From assembly GCF_030388665.1 (NCBI RefSeq), contig NZ_CP128846.1, positions 5,158,501 through 5,222,500 on the forward strand: DNA of 64,000 nucleotides, given 5' to 3'. This document shows, in pieces, positions 8,748-17,648 of the stretch (position 1 is the stretch's first letter; every line of letters starts with the position of its first letter). Below the pieces are notes generated by a model. That model saw only the letters and a list, made by a program, of their open reading frames with translations. It was not told the DNA's origin and made no database searches. The stretch comes from Streptomyces flavofungini. Lineage in GTDB: Bacteria > Actinomycetota > Actinomycetes > Streptomycetales > Streptomycetaceae. The translations under genes were made by a program, and so were the position numbers.

Positions 8748-10085
8748 ATGCCCGCGGCACCGGCGACGACCGCCACCCGGCCCTCCCCGCGCCCGCCCCG
8801 GCCCGACGTCCGCGGGCAGCAGCGGCGGCGGCCCGGCGGCGCGCGGGCGGCTCTGCGGCGGCTGGTGGGGCGGCTCGACGCCACCGACTGCTTCGTGCTC
8901 CAGGTGTACGCGGGCACGCGGGTGGGGCTGTTCGTCACCGGGTACTGCGTGGGGTGGCTGTTTCCCGCGAACTCCCGTGCCAAGGAGGCGCCGGGGCCGC
9001 TCTCCGTGTGGGAGCAGTGGGACTGGACGCACTTCCGGCACATAGCGGAGTACGGCTACTTCGGGCCCGCGCCGGGGTACGCGGACGGCTTCGAGAACGA
9101 GGAGGCGTTCTTCCCCGGGTTTCCGCTGGTGCTGCGCGCGGTGCGGCTCGTCGTGCCGGACTGGGTGGCGGCCGGGCTGCTGATCTCGCTGGTCTCGGGC
9201 GCGGTCGCGATGCTGGCGCTGGCCCGCGTGGCCAGGCTCGGGGGCGCGGGCCCCGGCAAGGGCGCGGGCCCCGGCAAGGGCGCGGGCCCCGGCAAGGGCG
9301 GGGGAGGCGGTGCGGGGGCGGCGGTCCGGCTCGGGGGCGGGGACGACGTCGCCCGGCGGGCCGTCCTCGTCGTCCTCCTCTCGCCCTGCGCCGTCTTCCT
9401 CGCCGCGGGCTACTCCGAGTCCCTCTTCCTCGCCTTCGCGCTGCCCGCCTGGCTCGCCGCCCGGTCGGGCCGCTGGCCGCTCGCGGCGACGCTCGCCGCG
9501 TGCGCCACGGCGACCCGCGTCAGCGGCCTCTTCCTCGCGGCCGCCCTGGCCGTCGACTTCCTCCTGGCCCGCGACGGCCGCCGCGACTGGCGCAGGCTGC
9601 CCTGGCTGACGCTGCCCGCGGTGCCCGCCCTCGCGTACACGCTGTACCTGTACGACCGCACCGGCGACTGGATGGCCTGGAAGCACGCCCAGGAGCGCGG
9701 CTGGTACCGCACCTTCCACCCGCCGTGGGAGGCCTGGGGCAACACCTGGAACGCGGCGTTCGACGGCCGCTACTCCACCGGGTACGCCCTGATGTCCCAG
9801 GCCGAGCTCGTCGCCATGGTGGTCGGGGCGGCCCTGCTCGGCCGGCTCCTGCGGCGCCGGAGGTGGCCGGAGGCGGTGTACATCGCCCTGAACCTGTGGG
9901 CGCTCGGCACCTCGTACTGGTACACGTCCGTGCCCCGGGCGACCCTGCTGTGGTGGCCGCTGTGGACGGGCCTGGCCGGGTGGAGCGTCAGGGCGCCGTG
10001 GCGCGCGTACGCGGGGCTGTGCGTGCTGGCGCCGCTGAGCACGCTGTTCGCGGTGACGTTCCTGTCGGGGAGATGGACGGGCTGA
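8748..10085 (+). CDS. PIG-V-like polytopic membrane mannosyltransferase family protein
   Basis: 445-residue integral membrane protein with about 8-9 hydrophobic segments. The WEQWDWTHFRHIAEYGYF stretch near residue 85 and the following FFPGFPL resemble the PIG-V (GT-C, dolichol/polyprenyl-phosphate-mannose dependent) family signature W-D-x-x-H/F with GY. Such proteins use lipid-linked sugars at the membrane. A run of three GAGPGK repeats after residue 165 lies in a loop. A basic, proline-rich N-terminus of about 45 residues precedes the first membrane span. The substrate is unknown. It follows the sigma pair by 111 bp on the same strand. Confidence 0.7.
   Translation: MPAAPATTATRPSPRPPRPDVRGQQRRRPGGARAALRRLVGRLDATDCFVLQVYAGTRVGLFVTGYCVGWLFPANSRAKEAPGPLSVWEQWDWTHFRHIAEYGYFGPAPGYADGFENEEAFFPGFPLVLRAVRLVVPDWVAAGLLISLVSGAVAMLALARVARLGGAGPGKGAGPGKGAGPGKGGGGGAGAAVRLGGGDDVARRAVLVVLLSPCAVFLAAGYSESLFLAFALPAWLAARSGRWPLAATLAACATATRVSGLFLAAALAVDFLLARDGRRDWRRLPWLTLPAVPALAYTLYLYDRTGDWMAWKHAQERGWYRTFHPPWEAWGNTWNAAFDGRYSTGYALMSQAELVAMVVGAALLGRLLRRRRWPEAVYIALNLWALGTSYWYTSVPRATLLWWPLWTGLAGWSVRAPWRAYAGLCVLAPLSTLFAVTFLSGRWTG
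9243..9296 (+). repeat. Three perfect 18-bp coding repeats (GAGPGK)
   Basis: The unit GGCGCGGGCCCCGGCAAG occurs three times without change at 9243, 9261 and 9279, adding in-frame GAGPGK repeats to a loop of the PIG-V-like protein. Perfect identity indicates recent slippage. Confidence 0.95.
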
Positions 10086-10176
10086 GCACCGGGCCCGCGC
10101 GGCCGGGTGCGCCGGTGCCCGCGGCGGCAGCCGCCCCGCGACGGCCGCCACCGCGGGCGGGTGCCCGCCCCTCGGG

Positions 10177-11418
10177 CTACGGCAGGCGCTCCAGGATCCA
10201 GCCGCACAGCTCCTCGGTGATGTGGGTGTGCGGCTCGTTCTGGGAGGCGACCTTGAACTCGTCGAGCTCGCTGTCCTCGGGGGCGAGGGCGTTGATGTCG
10301 GAGTAGAGGTCGTCCTGGCTGGTGACGTCGCGGATGGCGACGGCGCTGACCGCGGGCACGAAGCAGTGCTCGCGGACCGGCACGTCGACGCCCAGACCGG
10401 CGATCTTGTTGAGGGCGTCGGCGAGGATGCCGAAGCCCTCCAGGGTGCCGCCGGGCGCGCCGTCGAACTCGGGCAGGCCGGAGGTGTGGATCTCCGGCTT
10501 CTTCAGGGTGAGGACGCGGAGCGTGGCCACGAGCTGGGCGTCGCCCGCGGACTGGGTGTTGAGGTCGGTGCCGACGATGCCGAGGCCCTTGCCGAGGACG
10601 GCGTCCACGCCGGGCCGGATGCCGTTGCCCTCGCCCGTGCCGACGCCGTTGGCGACGCCGATGGTCCGGGGCTGCCGCGGCCAGTTGCCGACGCGCGCCA
10701 ACTCGGCGAGGAACTCCTCGCGTTCCTTGTCCACGGCCGGGGCGTCCTGCCACTCGGCGATGTGCTGGGCGAGCAACTGCCGGGACGCGGCGCTGTTGAT
10801 CTGGTCGGAGAACCGGGCGTCGAGCTTGCGGATGTAGTGCGCGAAGGCCTGCAGCGCGATGGGGATCCAGGCGCCGCGGTGCGGGCTGTCGTACGAGAAG
10901 TAGAGCCGCGTCCCGTGGTCGGGGCCGCCGGGTTCGGACTCCATCTTGGCGAGGGCGTACCGCGTGACGAGCCCGCCCATGCTGAACCCGCCGACGACCA
11001 GCGGGTGCCCGCCCGCACGCTCCGCGGCGGCACGCTGAATGGCGGTGATCGTGGCCTGCGCGTTGTCGAGGATCGACGCGCTGCGCTCGTGGTAGCCGAT
11101 CAGGACGACGTCCCTGCCGCGCCTGCGCAGCTCGCTCAGGAACGGGAACGGGGAGGTGAAGTCCAGCGCGTTCCAGGAGAAGTCGGGGGTGCTCGGCCCC
11201 GTGTTGAAGCCGTCGGCGAGGAGCACGGGCCGGGTCAGGGCGCTGTTGCCCTCGCCGCGGTACACCCAGGCGGTGCCGCCGGGCAGCTCCCAGACGTCGT
11301 GCGGCACGGGCGGGACCTGGGTCGGGGCCTCCCTCGGCCCCGGGGCGAGAACGATCGGCGGCGCGGCACGCAGGGCTTCCTGTACCTGGGCTTCGGTGGG
11401 CGCGTTCTGCTCGGGCAT
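10177..11418 (-). CDS. Alpha/beta-hydrolase (lipase/esterase-like)
   Basis: 413 residues. The nucleophile elbow is GFSMGG (about residue 145) within LVVGGFSMGGLVTRYAL, typical of PGAP1/DUF676-like serine esterases, preceded by VLLADGFNTGPS and RDVVLIGYHERS. A catalytic His may be in the C-terminal HTHITEELCGW. There is no signal peptide or lipobox, so the protein is probably cytoplasmic. It is monocistronic, convergent with the PIG-V-like gene. The start at 11418 is behind GGAGGGG. The substrate cannot be read from the sequence. Confidence 0.75.
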   Translation of the reverse strand: MPEQNAPTEAQVQEALRAAPPIVLAPGPREAPTQVPPVPHDVWELPGGTAWVYRGEGNSALTRPVLLADGFNTGPSTPDFSWNALDFTSPFPFLSELRRRGRDVVLIGYHERSASILDNAQATITAIQRAAAERAGGHPLVVGGFSMGGLVTRYALAKMESEPGGPDHGTRLYFSYDSPHRGAWIPIALQAFAHYIRKLDARFSDQINSAASRQLLAQHIAEWQDAPAVDKEREEFLAELARVGNWPRQPRTIGVANGVGTGEGNGIRPGVDAVLGKGLGIVGTDLNTQSAGDAQLVATLRVLTLKKPEIHTSGLPEFDGAPGGTLEGFGILADALNKIAGLGVDVPVREHCFVPAVSAVAIRDVTSQDDLYSDINALAPEDSELDEFKVASQNEPHTHITEELCGWILERLP

Positions 11419-11540
11419 GCGCGTTCCCCTCCCTTGAGCGTCACCAGCTGACGGTCAAGGGGCATCCTGCTTATGGCCCCTACGCTCCGGAAGGCGTGTT
11501 TTGCGCCGTAAATGGAGCGCCCACCGAGCCCCAAGGGTCC

Positions 11541-12491
11541 CTATGGCGTACGGGAGTTGTCGAGCGCGGCGCGGAGGTGGCCGTCGGACTCGGCGAGGAG
11601 GCGGGCGGCGGTGGGGCCGTCGACGGAGCCGAGGAGGGTGAGGATGGCGTTCTTGACCTCGCCGTCGGTGGCCGCGAGGGCCGCCTCGATGTCCTCGTCG
11701 GAGGCGCCGGTGGCGAGGGCGACGATGCGGCGGGAGCGGGCGCGCAGCTTCTCGTTGGAGGCCCGCACGTCGACCATCAGGTTCCCGTAGGTCTTGCCGA
11801 GGCGGATCATCGTGATCGTCGACAGCATGTTGAGGACGAGCTTCTGGGCCGTGCCCGCCTTCAACCGGGTGGATCCGGTGAGGAGTTCGGGCCCGACGAC
11901 GACCTCGATGCCGTGCTCGGCCGCGGCGGCGAGGGCGCTTCCCGCGTTGCAGGACAGGCCGACGGTGAGGGCGCCGGCGGCACGGGCGTGCTCGACGGCG
12001 CCGACGGCGTAGGGGGTGCGGCCGGACGCGGACACGCCGACCACGGTGTCGTCGGCGGTGAGGCCGAGCGCGTCCAGGTCCGCGGCGGCCAGGTCCTTGC
12101 TGTCCTCGGCGCCCTCGATCGAGGTGACCACGGCGGCGGGGCCGCCCGCGATGAGGCCGACGACATCGCCCGGGTCGGTGTTGAACGTCGGCGGGCACTC
12201 GGAGGCGTCGAGCACCCCGAGCCGCCCCGCGGTGCCCGCGCCCGCGTAGATCAGCCGTCCGCCGCGGGCCATGCGCTCGGCGGTCGCGTCGATGGCTGCG
12301 GCGATCCGCGGCACCTGCTCGGCGACGGCCGCGGGCACGGACGCGTCCTCGCCGTTCATGATCGTCGCGATCTCCGCCGTGGACAGCCGGTCGATCTCGG
12401 AGAGCTCGGGCCGGAAGGCCTCGGTGGTGAGGGTCTCCAACTGGGCACGGAGTTCGCCGTAGGCGGCGGGCCCGGTGGGCGTGGAGGTCAT
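11541..12491 (-). CDS. murQ: N-acetylmuramic acid-6-phosphate etherase
   Basis: Cleaves the lactyl ether of MurNAc-6-phosphate to give GlcNAc-6-phosphate in cell-wall recycling. The 316-residue chain shows the SIS fold and MurQ signatures: IYAGAGTAGRLGVLDASECPPTF, with the catalytic Glu region, VVGVSASGRTPY, and STRLKAGTAQKLVLNMLST. It lies downstream of an RpiR regulator on the same strand with a 185-bp gap that holds a dispersed repeat. Regulation by the RpiR protein is the expected arrangement. Confidence 0.95.
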   Translation of the reverse strand: MTSTPTGPAAYGELRAQLETLTTEAFRPELSEIDRLSTAEIATIMNGEDASVPAAVAEQVPRIAAAIDATAERMARGGRLIYAGAGTAGRLGVLDASECPPTFNTDPGDVVGLIAGGPAAVVTSIEGAEDSKDLAAADLDALGLTADDTVVGVSASGRTPYAVGAVEHARAAGALTVGLSCNAGSALAAAAEHGIEVVVGPELLTGSTRLKAGTAQKLVLNMLSTITMIRLGKTYGNLMVDVRASNEKLRARSRRIVALATGASDEDIEAALAATDGEVKNAILTLLGSVDGPTAARLLAESDGHLRAALDNSRTP

Positions 12492-12592
12492 GGGGGAGGG
12501 CTCTTTCGGGGGAGAGAGGGGACATGGTGGGCGAGGGGTGCGGTGGCACGGGCGCCACTGCGCGGCCGGGGGAGGTGTTTCCAGCCCGTCGT

Positions 12593-12657
12593 GGGGGTCC
12601 CCCTGCTCCTTAAGAGCTTGGGGGAGTTGAGGACGAGGCCGCAGGCCGATCGGCGCC
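12593..12657. repeat. Streptomyces intergenic repeat between rpiR and murQ
   Basis: GGGGGTCCCCCTGCTCC-TTAAGAGCTTGGGGGAG followed by TTGAGGACGAGGCCGCAGG is a composite of two dispersed Streptomyces intergenic elements I recognise. The first part can fold with GGGGGTCCCCC on itself. The GAGGACGAGG part is shared with 46678-46746 and 50626-50734. Confidence 0.7.
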
Positions 12658-12676
12658 CGCCCCGGCGAACGCGACC

Positions 12677-13606
12677 TCAGCGACTGCCGGCGCCCCCGCG
12701 AGGGCTGTGCCGGTGAGCCAGGGCCTCGTAGGACGCGGCCAGCGCAGGCGCAGCCGTTTCGTACGTCCGCTGGGCGACACCCACGAACAGACAGTCCACG
12801 ACCAGCAACTGACTGGTCCTGGACGACATGGCCGCAGGCCGCAACTCGCTCTCACGCGCGGTGGACGTGGTCAGTATGTGATCGGCGTACTGCGACACGA
12901 GCCCGTCGGGCCGCCCCGTGATCGCGACGGTGGTCGCCCCGTGCTCGAAGGCGACCCGCAGCGGCTCGATGACGTCACCGGTGGACCCGGAGTGGGTGAT
13001 CGCGATGGCGACGTCCTTGGCGCGGAGCGTGACCGCGTTGGTGACGGCCAGGTGCGGATCGGAGTGCGCGTGCGCGACCTGGCCGATGCGCAGCAGCTTC
13101 TGTACGAGGTCCTGGGCGACGAGCCCGGACGCGGCGACGCCGTACACCTCCACGCGGCGGGCCGCGGCCAGCGCGCTGACGGCCGCGCCGAGCTGGACGG
13201 TGTCGAGTCCGGCCGCGGTGTCGGCGAGGGTCTGCTGCTCGTCGTAGGCGAGCTTCGCCACCACGTCCGCGATGGGGTCGTCCACGGCGATGTCGGCGGT
13301 GACGGCGGGGGCGCGGCCGGACTGCTGCTGGGCGGCGAGTCCGGCGAGGGCGAGGCGCAGATCGCGGTAGCCGGGGTAGCCGAGCAGGCGGGCGGTGCGG
13401 ACCACCGTGGCCTCGCTGGTGCCGGTGAGCTCGGCGAGGCCGGTGACGGTGAGGGCGGCGGTGCCTGCCGGGTCGCCCGCGACGGCCTCGGCGACCCGCT
13501 GCATGGAGCGGGTCATCGACGGCGCGAGCGTGCGGACCTTGGCCGCGAGGGCGGCCGGGGCCGGGGGCGCGCCACCCGCGAAAATTTCCTTCACGTCATG
13601 GGTCAC
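12677..13606 (-). CDS. RpiR-family transcriptional regulator (MurR-like)
   Basis: About 309 residues: an N-terminal helix-turn-helix (SMQRVAEAV ... LAELTGTSEATVVRTARLLGYPGYRDLR) and a C-terminal SIS phosphosugar-binding domain (ARRVEVYGVAASG, ITHSGSTGDVIEPL). RpiR proteins paired with murQ usually sense MurNAc-6-phosphate. Start GTG 13606 is chosen because the conserved chain begins just after it; the longer in-frame reading to 14050 covers a divergent gene and is not real. Two operator-like repeats flank the start (13580-13623), suggesting autoregulation. Confidence 0.9.
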   Translation of the reverse strand: MTHDVKEIFAGGAPPAPAALAAKVRTLAPSMTRSMQRVAEAVAGDPAGTAALTVTGLAELTGTSEATVVRTARLLGYPGYRDLRLALAGLAAQQQSGRAPAVTADIAVDDPIADVVAKLAYDEQQTLADTAAGLDTVQLGAAVSALAAARRVEVYGVAASGLVAQDLVQKLLRIGQVAHAHSDPHLAVTNAVTLRAKDVAIAITHSGSTGDVIEPLRVAFEHGATTVAITGRPDGLVSQYADHILTTSTARESELRPAAMSSRTSQLLVVDCLFVGVAQRTYETAAPALAASYEALAHRHSPRGGAGSR

Positions 13607-13623
13607 CCTTGAAAGATATTTTC
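13580..13623. promoter_or_regulatory. Candidate RpiR operator pair
   Basis: GAAAATTTCCTTCA (13580-13593) and TGAAAGATATTTTC (13610-13623) are inverted copies matching at 12 of 14 positions with a 16-base spacer centred on the rpiR start. Each half is itself of GAAA-N-TTC type. A+T richness stands out from the surroundings. Binding by the RpiR protein is inferred from position. Confidence 0.55.
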
Positions 13624-13729
13624 GGCACCGGGGCGGGTCAAGACCCCCGACGTCCGCGGCCCGCGGGTGGGGCCGCCGTCGCCCCGGACCGCCCGGCGCC
13701 CGGTGCGCGGCGGGGCGCACAATGGCTGC

Positions 13730-14116
13730 ATGGACTCCTCCGCATCCTCCGTCCCCGTAGGCCCGCTGGAGCGGGCGCTGCACGCGGCCCGCGCGCTGGT
13801 CCTCGCCGACCTGGTCGCGGACGAGGTGGCCGAGCCGGACGTCGTGTCGTTCGTCGAGGACTCCGTGGCGCAGCGCCGCTGGTGGGTCGAGCAGTGGCCC
13901 GAAGGCGTCGACTTCGTCGCCGGGCTCGTCGCGCAGGACGTGCAGGACGCCCTCCTGGAGCGGTACGGACGGTGGCCCCTGTGCCCGGTGTGCGGCTCGG
14001 GCGACCCGCACGCCCTCGACGTGGAGCCGGAGTTGGGCGCCGACCCGCACTGGGTGTGCGGGAAGGCGGGCGTGATGGTCGCGGCCGTCGGCTCGCTGGG
14101 GTCGGTGCGTCGGTGA
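13730..14116 (+). CDS. Conserved small protein with CxxC motif, function unknown
   Basis: 128 residues from ATG 13730. Mostly acidic and helical. The C-terminal part has CPVCGSGDPH ... HWVCGKAG, resembling half of a zinc ribbon (CPxC plus one later Cys and His residues). The product is divergent from rpiR and overlaps the DUF4031 gene by 4 bases (GTGA), so the two small genes form a coupled pair. I do not recognise a function. Codon use is normal for the region. Confidence 0.75.
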   Translation: MDSSASSVPVGPLERALHAARALVLADLVADEVAEPDVVSFVEDSVAQRRWWVEQWPEGVDFVAGLVAQDVQDALLERYGRWPLCPVCGSGDPHALDVEPELGADPHWVCGKAGVMVAAVGSLGSVRR

Positions 14117-14379
14117 CCCTCTACATCGACCCGCCGATCTGGCCCGGCCACGGCCGCATGTGGTCGCACCTGGTCAGCGACGAGTCGTACGAGGAGCTGC
14201 ACGCGTTCGCCGCCCGGATCGGCGTGCCGGAGCGGGCCTTCGAGCGGGACCACTACGACCTGCCCGCGCACCGGTACGGGGACGCGGTGCGGGCGGGGGC
14301 GGTCGCGGTCGGGTCGAAGGAGCTGGTGCGGCGGCTGACGGAGGCGGGGTTGCGGCGGCGCAAGGGCCGGGAGGCGTAG
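14113..14379 (+). CDS. DUF4031 protein
   Basis: 88 residues from GTG 14113. The sequence VTLYIDPPIWPGHGRMWSHL and FERDHYDLPAHRY match the DUF4031 family: a short protein with conserved WPGHG, SHL and DHYDxP motifs. His, Asp and Tyr placement suggests a metal or small-ligand site, but no function is known to me. It is translationally coupled to the preceding CxxC protein. Confidence 0.85.
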   Translation: MTLYIDPPIWPGHGRMWSHLVSDESYEELHAFAARIGVPERAFERDHYDLPAHRYGDAVRAGAVAVGSKELVRRLTEAGLRRRKGREA

Positions 14380-14396
14380 GGCCCCGGGGAGGCCCG

Positions 14397-14522
14397 AAGC
14401 CTGACGCCCCGAGCCCCGAGCCCCGAGCCCCAAGTCCCGAGCCCCGAGCCCCGAGCCCCAAGTCCCAAGCCTGACGCCCGACGCCTGACGCCTGGCGCCT
14501 GACGCCCGAAGCCTGACGCCGG
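14397..14522. repeat. Low-complexity direct repeats (CCCGAGC and GCCTGACGC)
   Basis: A run of heptamer CCCGAGC/CCCAAGT units followed by decamer-like GCCTGACGCC units fills the gap between DUF4031 and the MacB-like permease. Units vary and have no constant spacers. Confidence 0.9.
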
Positions 14523-14555
14523 GAGGCGTAAAGGGCGCCGGTGGGCGCAGCGAGC

Positions 14556-15800
14556 TCACGTGGCGTTCAGCGCGACCGTCGGGTGCAGCCGCGAAGCCCG
14601 TACCGCCGGATACAGACCCGCGAGCACGCCGATGAGCAGCGTCGCCCCGAACCCGGCCGCCACCGACCACGCCGGGACCACCGCCGTCCAGCCCTGCGCG
14701 AGGGCGAAGCCGAACGTCGCCGCCGTGCCGAGCGCCGCGCCCGCCGCGCCGCCGAGCGCGGAGAGCAGCAGGGACTCCGTGAGGAACTGCAGCCGGACCG
14801 CGTTCCTGGTGGCGCCGAGCGCGCGCCGCAGGCCGATCTCCTGTCGGCGTTCGAGGACCGAGATGACCATGGTGTTGGCCACGCCGACCCCGCCGACCAG
14901 GAGCGCCACCGCGCCCAGGCCGAGCATCAGGGTGGTCAGGCCCTTGTCGGTGGCCGCCTTCGCGGCGAGCGCGTCCGAGGGCCGTGAGACCTTGACGGAG
15001 CCCTCGGCACCGGGGCTGACCGTGCGGGCGAGGACGGCCCGCACGTCCTCGACCGTCCCGTCCGGGGACCGCTCGAAGATCATCGAGGGGTGGCCGTCGA
15101 AGCGGAAGTGCCGCGCCGCCGCCGGGAAGCCGATCATCGCGACCCGGTCCAGGGTGGGGACCAGCTCCACGGGCTCAAGGATGCCGACCACGACGACGTA
15201 CTCGTCGTCCATCATGATCTTCGCGCCCGGCTCGGTGATGCCGAGGCGCTGCGCGGCGACCGAGCCGAGGACGGTGACGGGCAGCCGCTCGTTGGCCTTG
15301 TTCAGCCAGATCCCCTTGGCCACGCGGGCACCCAGGGCGTCGAGGAGGTCGGTGCGGGCCGCCTGCGTGGTGACGCCGGCCGTCCGTTCCTCGGGCACGA
15401 CGTCGCTGCGCCGGATCCTGGCGTCGACGTTGCCGGTGGCCGTGGCGTGCTGGACGGGTCCGACGCGCTCGACCATCGCCACGGCCGACTTGGGCAGTTT
15501 CAGCTCGTGGCCCCTCAGGTCCTCGCCCGCCTCGACGGTGAGGAGGTTCGTGCCGAGCCGGTCGAGCCGCGCCATCAGGTCCGACTTGCTCGACTGGGAC
15601 AGGCCCACCACGGCGACCATCGTGGCGATCCCGATGGCGATGCCGAGGGCGGACAGGACGACCCGGGCCCGCCGGGCGCGCAGGCCGACGGCGCCGAGGC
15701 GCAGGACGTCGCCGGGCGCGAGCGGGGAGGGCTTGAGCCGGGCGGACTTGAGCCGGGCGGGCTCGGGCCGGGGCGACGTGCGCGGGGACGCCGTACTCAT
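14556..15800 (-). CDS. MacB-type ABC transporter permease (FtsX family)
   Basis: 414 residues with four membrane segments: one near residue 45-65 ([23 protein letters not shown]) and three in the C-terminal FtsX domain. Between them lies a large extracytoplasmic MacB_PCD domain. The C-terminal motif [16 protein letters not shown] is a family signature. It overlaps the ATPase gene by 4 bases. With the ATPase and adaptor it forms a tripartite-like efflux unit for peptides or antibiotics, as in MacAB relatives. The substrate is unknown. Confidence 0.92.
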   Translation of the reverse strand: MSTASPRTSPRPEPARLKSARLKPSPLAPGDVLRLGAVGLRARRARVVLSALGIAIGIATMVAVVGLSQSSKSDLMARLDRLGTNLLTVEAGEDLRGHELKLPKSAVAMVERVGPVQHATATGNVDARIRRSDVVPEERTAGVTTQAARTDLLDALGARVAKGIWLNKANERLPVTVLGSVAAQRLGITEPGAKIMMDDEYVVVVGILEPVELVPTLDRVAMIGFPAAARHFRFDGHPSMIFERSPDGTVEDVRAVLARTVSPGAEGSVKVSRPSDALAAKAATDKGLTTLMLGLGAVALLVGGVGVANTMVISVLERRQEIGLRRALGATRNAVRLQFLTESLLLSALGGAAGAALGTAATFGFALAQGWTAVVPAWSVAAGFGATLLIGVLAGLYPAVRASRLHPTVALNAT

Positions 15801-16576
15801 CGTGAACTCACCTCCCCGCCGAGGGAGTCGGACACGATCTCGCCGTCCCTGAACCGGACCCGGCGCGGCAGCGAGTCCGCGATCTCCTGGTCGTGGGTGA
15901 TGACGCAGATCGTGGTGCCCGCCGCGTTCAGCTCGTGCAGGAGCTCCATGACGACCTCGCCGGACGCGCTGTCCAGGGCGCCGGTCGGCTCGTCGGCGAG
16001 CAGCAGGTCGGGCTCGCCGACCAGCGCGCGGGCGATGGCCACGCGCTGCTTCTCGCCGCCGGACAGCTCGGCGGGCCGGTGGCCGAGGCGATGGCCGAGC
16101 CGGACCCGCTCCAGGGCGGCGCGGGCGCGGGCCCGGCGCTGTCGGCGGGGCACGCCCGCGTACAGGAGTCCGTCCGCGACGTTGTCGACGGCGTCGCGGC
16201 CCGCCGCCAGGTGGAAGTGCTGGAACACGAAGCCGATGTGGCGGGCGCGCAGCGCGGAAAGGCGTGCGTCCGACAGGCGCCCCACGTCGTACCCGGCCAC
16301 GCGGACCGTGCCCGCCGTGGGCGCGTCGAGCGTGCCGACGACGTGCAGCATCGTCGACTTGCCCGACCCGGAAGGGCCGACGACGGCGAGGAGTTCGCCC
16401 GCGTGGACGGTGAGGCTGACGCCGCGCAGGGCGTGCACGTCACCGGCGTACGACTTGGTGACGTCACGCAGTTCGACGACGGGGGCCGGGGCGTGGACGC
16501 GGGCGGGGCCGGGCGGGGAGCCGGGTGCCGGACCGGGCGGGAAGCCGGGTGTCGGGCCGGGCGCGGGGAGCGTCAT
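15797..16576 (-). CDS. MacB/LolD-type ABC transporter ATPase
   Basis: 259 residues with Walker [11 protein letters not shown]-loop FVFQHFHL, signature LSGGEKQRV, Walker [13 protein letters not shown] and switch His in VITHDQ. The FQH... and EPTGALD forms are typical of the MacB/LolD class that drives permeases of the FtsX type. A Pro/Gly-rich N-terminal tail of about 28 residues precedes the domain and is unusual for the family. It overlaps both neighbours by 4 bases (15797-15800 and 16573-16576), so the three genes are translationally coupled. Confidence 0.95.
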   Translation of the reverse strand: MTLPAPGPTPGFPPGPAPGSPPGPARVHAPAPVVELRDVTKSYAGDVHALRGVSLTVHAGELLAVVGPSGSGKSTMLHVVGTLDAPTAGTVRVAGYDVGRLSDARLSALRARHIGFVFQHFHLAAGRDAVDNVADGLLYAGVPRRQRRARARAALERVRLGHRLGHRPAELSGGEKQRVAIARALVGEPDLLLADEPTGALDSASGEVVMELLHELNAAGTTICVITHDQEIADSLPRRVRFRDGEIVSDSLGGEVSSR

Positions 16577-17634
16577 TCCGTGGCCACCCCCACCCTCAGC
16601 CCCTCCTTGATCTGCGAGCCGCTGACCTCGATGCGCCCGTCGGCCGTCATGCCCGTCTCGACCCGCACCATCCGGGACGTACGGCCCTCGACGAGCTGGA
16701 GGCCGTAGCCGCCGTCCGTGCCGCGCAGCGCGACGACCGCCTCGACCGGGACGGTCAGGACGTCCTCGCGGCTCTCGCTGACGAACTTCACGCTCGCCGT
16801 GGCCTTGGCGTCCTTACTGGACGCCGACGCGCCGCCGTCCAGGGAGACCTCGACGGTGATGGTGTCGCCGGACGCCTCCTCGTCGCCGGAGCCCTCCGGC
16901 TTGACGGTGCCGGTGACCCGGCCGCGCTCGGTGGTGCCGCCGGGCAGGGTCACCTCGACCCTGGTGCCCTTCGCGGTGAGCGAGGCGTCGGTCTGGTCGA
17001 GCTGGGCGCGGACGACGGGCCTGGTGGAGGCGATGGTGAGGGCGGGCGTGTCCGGGCCGACCTGGTCGGCGAGGGCCGCGTCCGCGCGGACGACCTTGAC
17101 CTGTTCGGGCTGGAAGACGACGTCCCCCTTGCCGACCCTGCCGGTCGGGGCGCGGTTGAGGGACTTCTGCCAGCGCTTGACGGCGGCGGCCGTGGCCCGG
17201 TCGTAGCGCGGGTCGACGTACAGGCCGCTGCCGTAGCCGAGCGCGACGAGGTTGCGCTCCAGTTCGAGGACGTCGCTGCCGCGGGCGCCGACCTTCATCT
17301 CGCGGAAGGCGGGCACCGGGCCGTACAGGAGCGTCACCGGCTTGTCGTCCAGCTCGTAGAGGGCCTGCCCACGGGTGACGGTGGCGCCCTCGCGGGCCGC
17401 GACCGTCACCGTGCCCGGGACGGCGGACTTCACGGCACGGCGCTGCGCGTAGTCGACCTTCCCGTCGACCGTCTTGGACAGCACGAGGTCGGTGCGGGTG
17501 ATGGTGGCGGTGGCGGGCGGCCGTTCGGACCGGCCGCCGCCGGAGTCGCCGCCCCCGTACGCGAGGGCGGCCGCGCCCGCCGCCACGGCGGCCGCGGCGG
17601 CACCGCCGACGAGGATTCCCGTACGCCGCTTCAT
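16573..17634 (-). CDS. HlyD/MacA-like adaptor with peptidoglycan-binding domain
   Basis: 353 residues. An N-terminal hydrophobic anchor ([20 protein letters not shown]) is followed by a biotinyl/lipoyl-like segment ([26 protein letters not shown]), a PG_binding_1 stretch ([13 protein letters not shown] ... [11 protein letters not shown]) and beta-barrel regions. Such proteins link a MacB-type transporter to the cell wall in Gram-positive bacteria. The ribosome-binding site AAGGAGAG (17641-17648 on the opposite strand) is intact, but the sequence right upstream of it is a decayed insertion sequence, so the native promoter was displaced. Confidence 0.88.
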   Translation of the reverse strand: MKRRTGILVGGAAAAAVAAGAAALAYGGGDSGGGRSERPPATATITRTDLVLSKTVDGKVDYAQRRAVKSAVPGTVTVAAREGATVTRGQALYELDDKPVTLLYGPVPAFREMKVGARGSDVLELERNLVALGYGSGLYVDPRYDRATAAAVKRWQKSLNRAPTGRVGKGDVVFQPEQVKVVRADAALADQVGPDTPALTIASTRPVVRAQLDQTDASLTAKGTRVEVTLPGGTTERGRVTGTVKPEGSGDEEASGDTITVEVSLDGGASASSKDAKATASVKFVSESREDVLTVPVEAVVALRGTDGGYGLQLVEGRTSRMVRVETGMTADGRIEVSGSQIKEGLRVGVATE

Positions 17635-17648
17635 CGGGTCTCTCCTTC

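Noticed and set aside
12677..14050. A 457-residue regulator starting at 14050
   Set aside because: The extra N-terminal part is Arg/His noise over the divergent CxxC gene; the conserved RpiR chain starts at the GTG at 13606.
14397..14522. CRISPR-like direct repeats
   Set aside because: Units are 7-10 bp, irregular and have no unique spacers of constant length; there are no cas genes.
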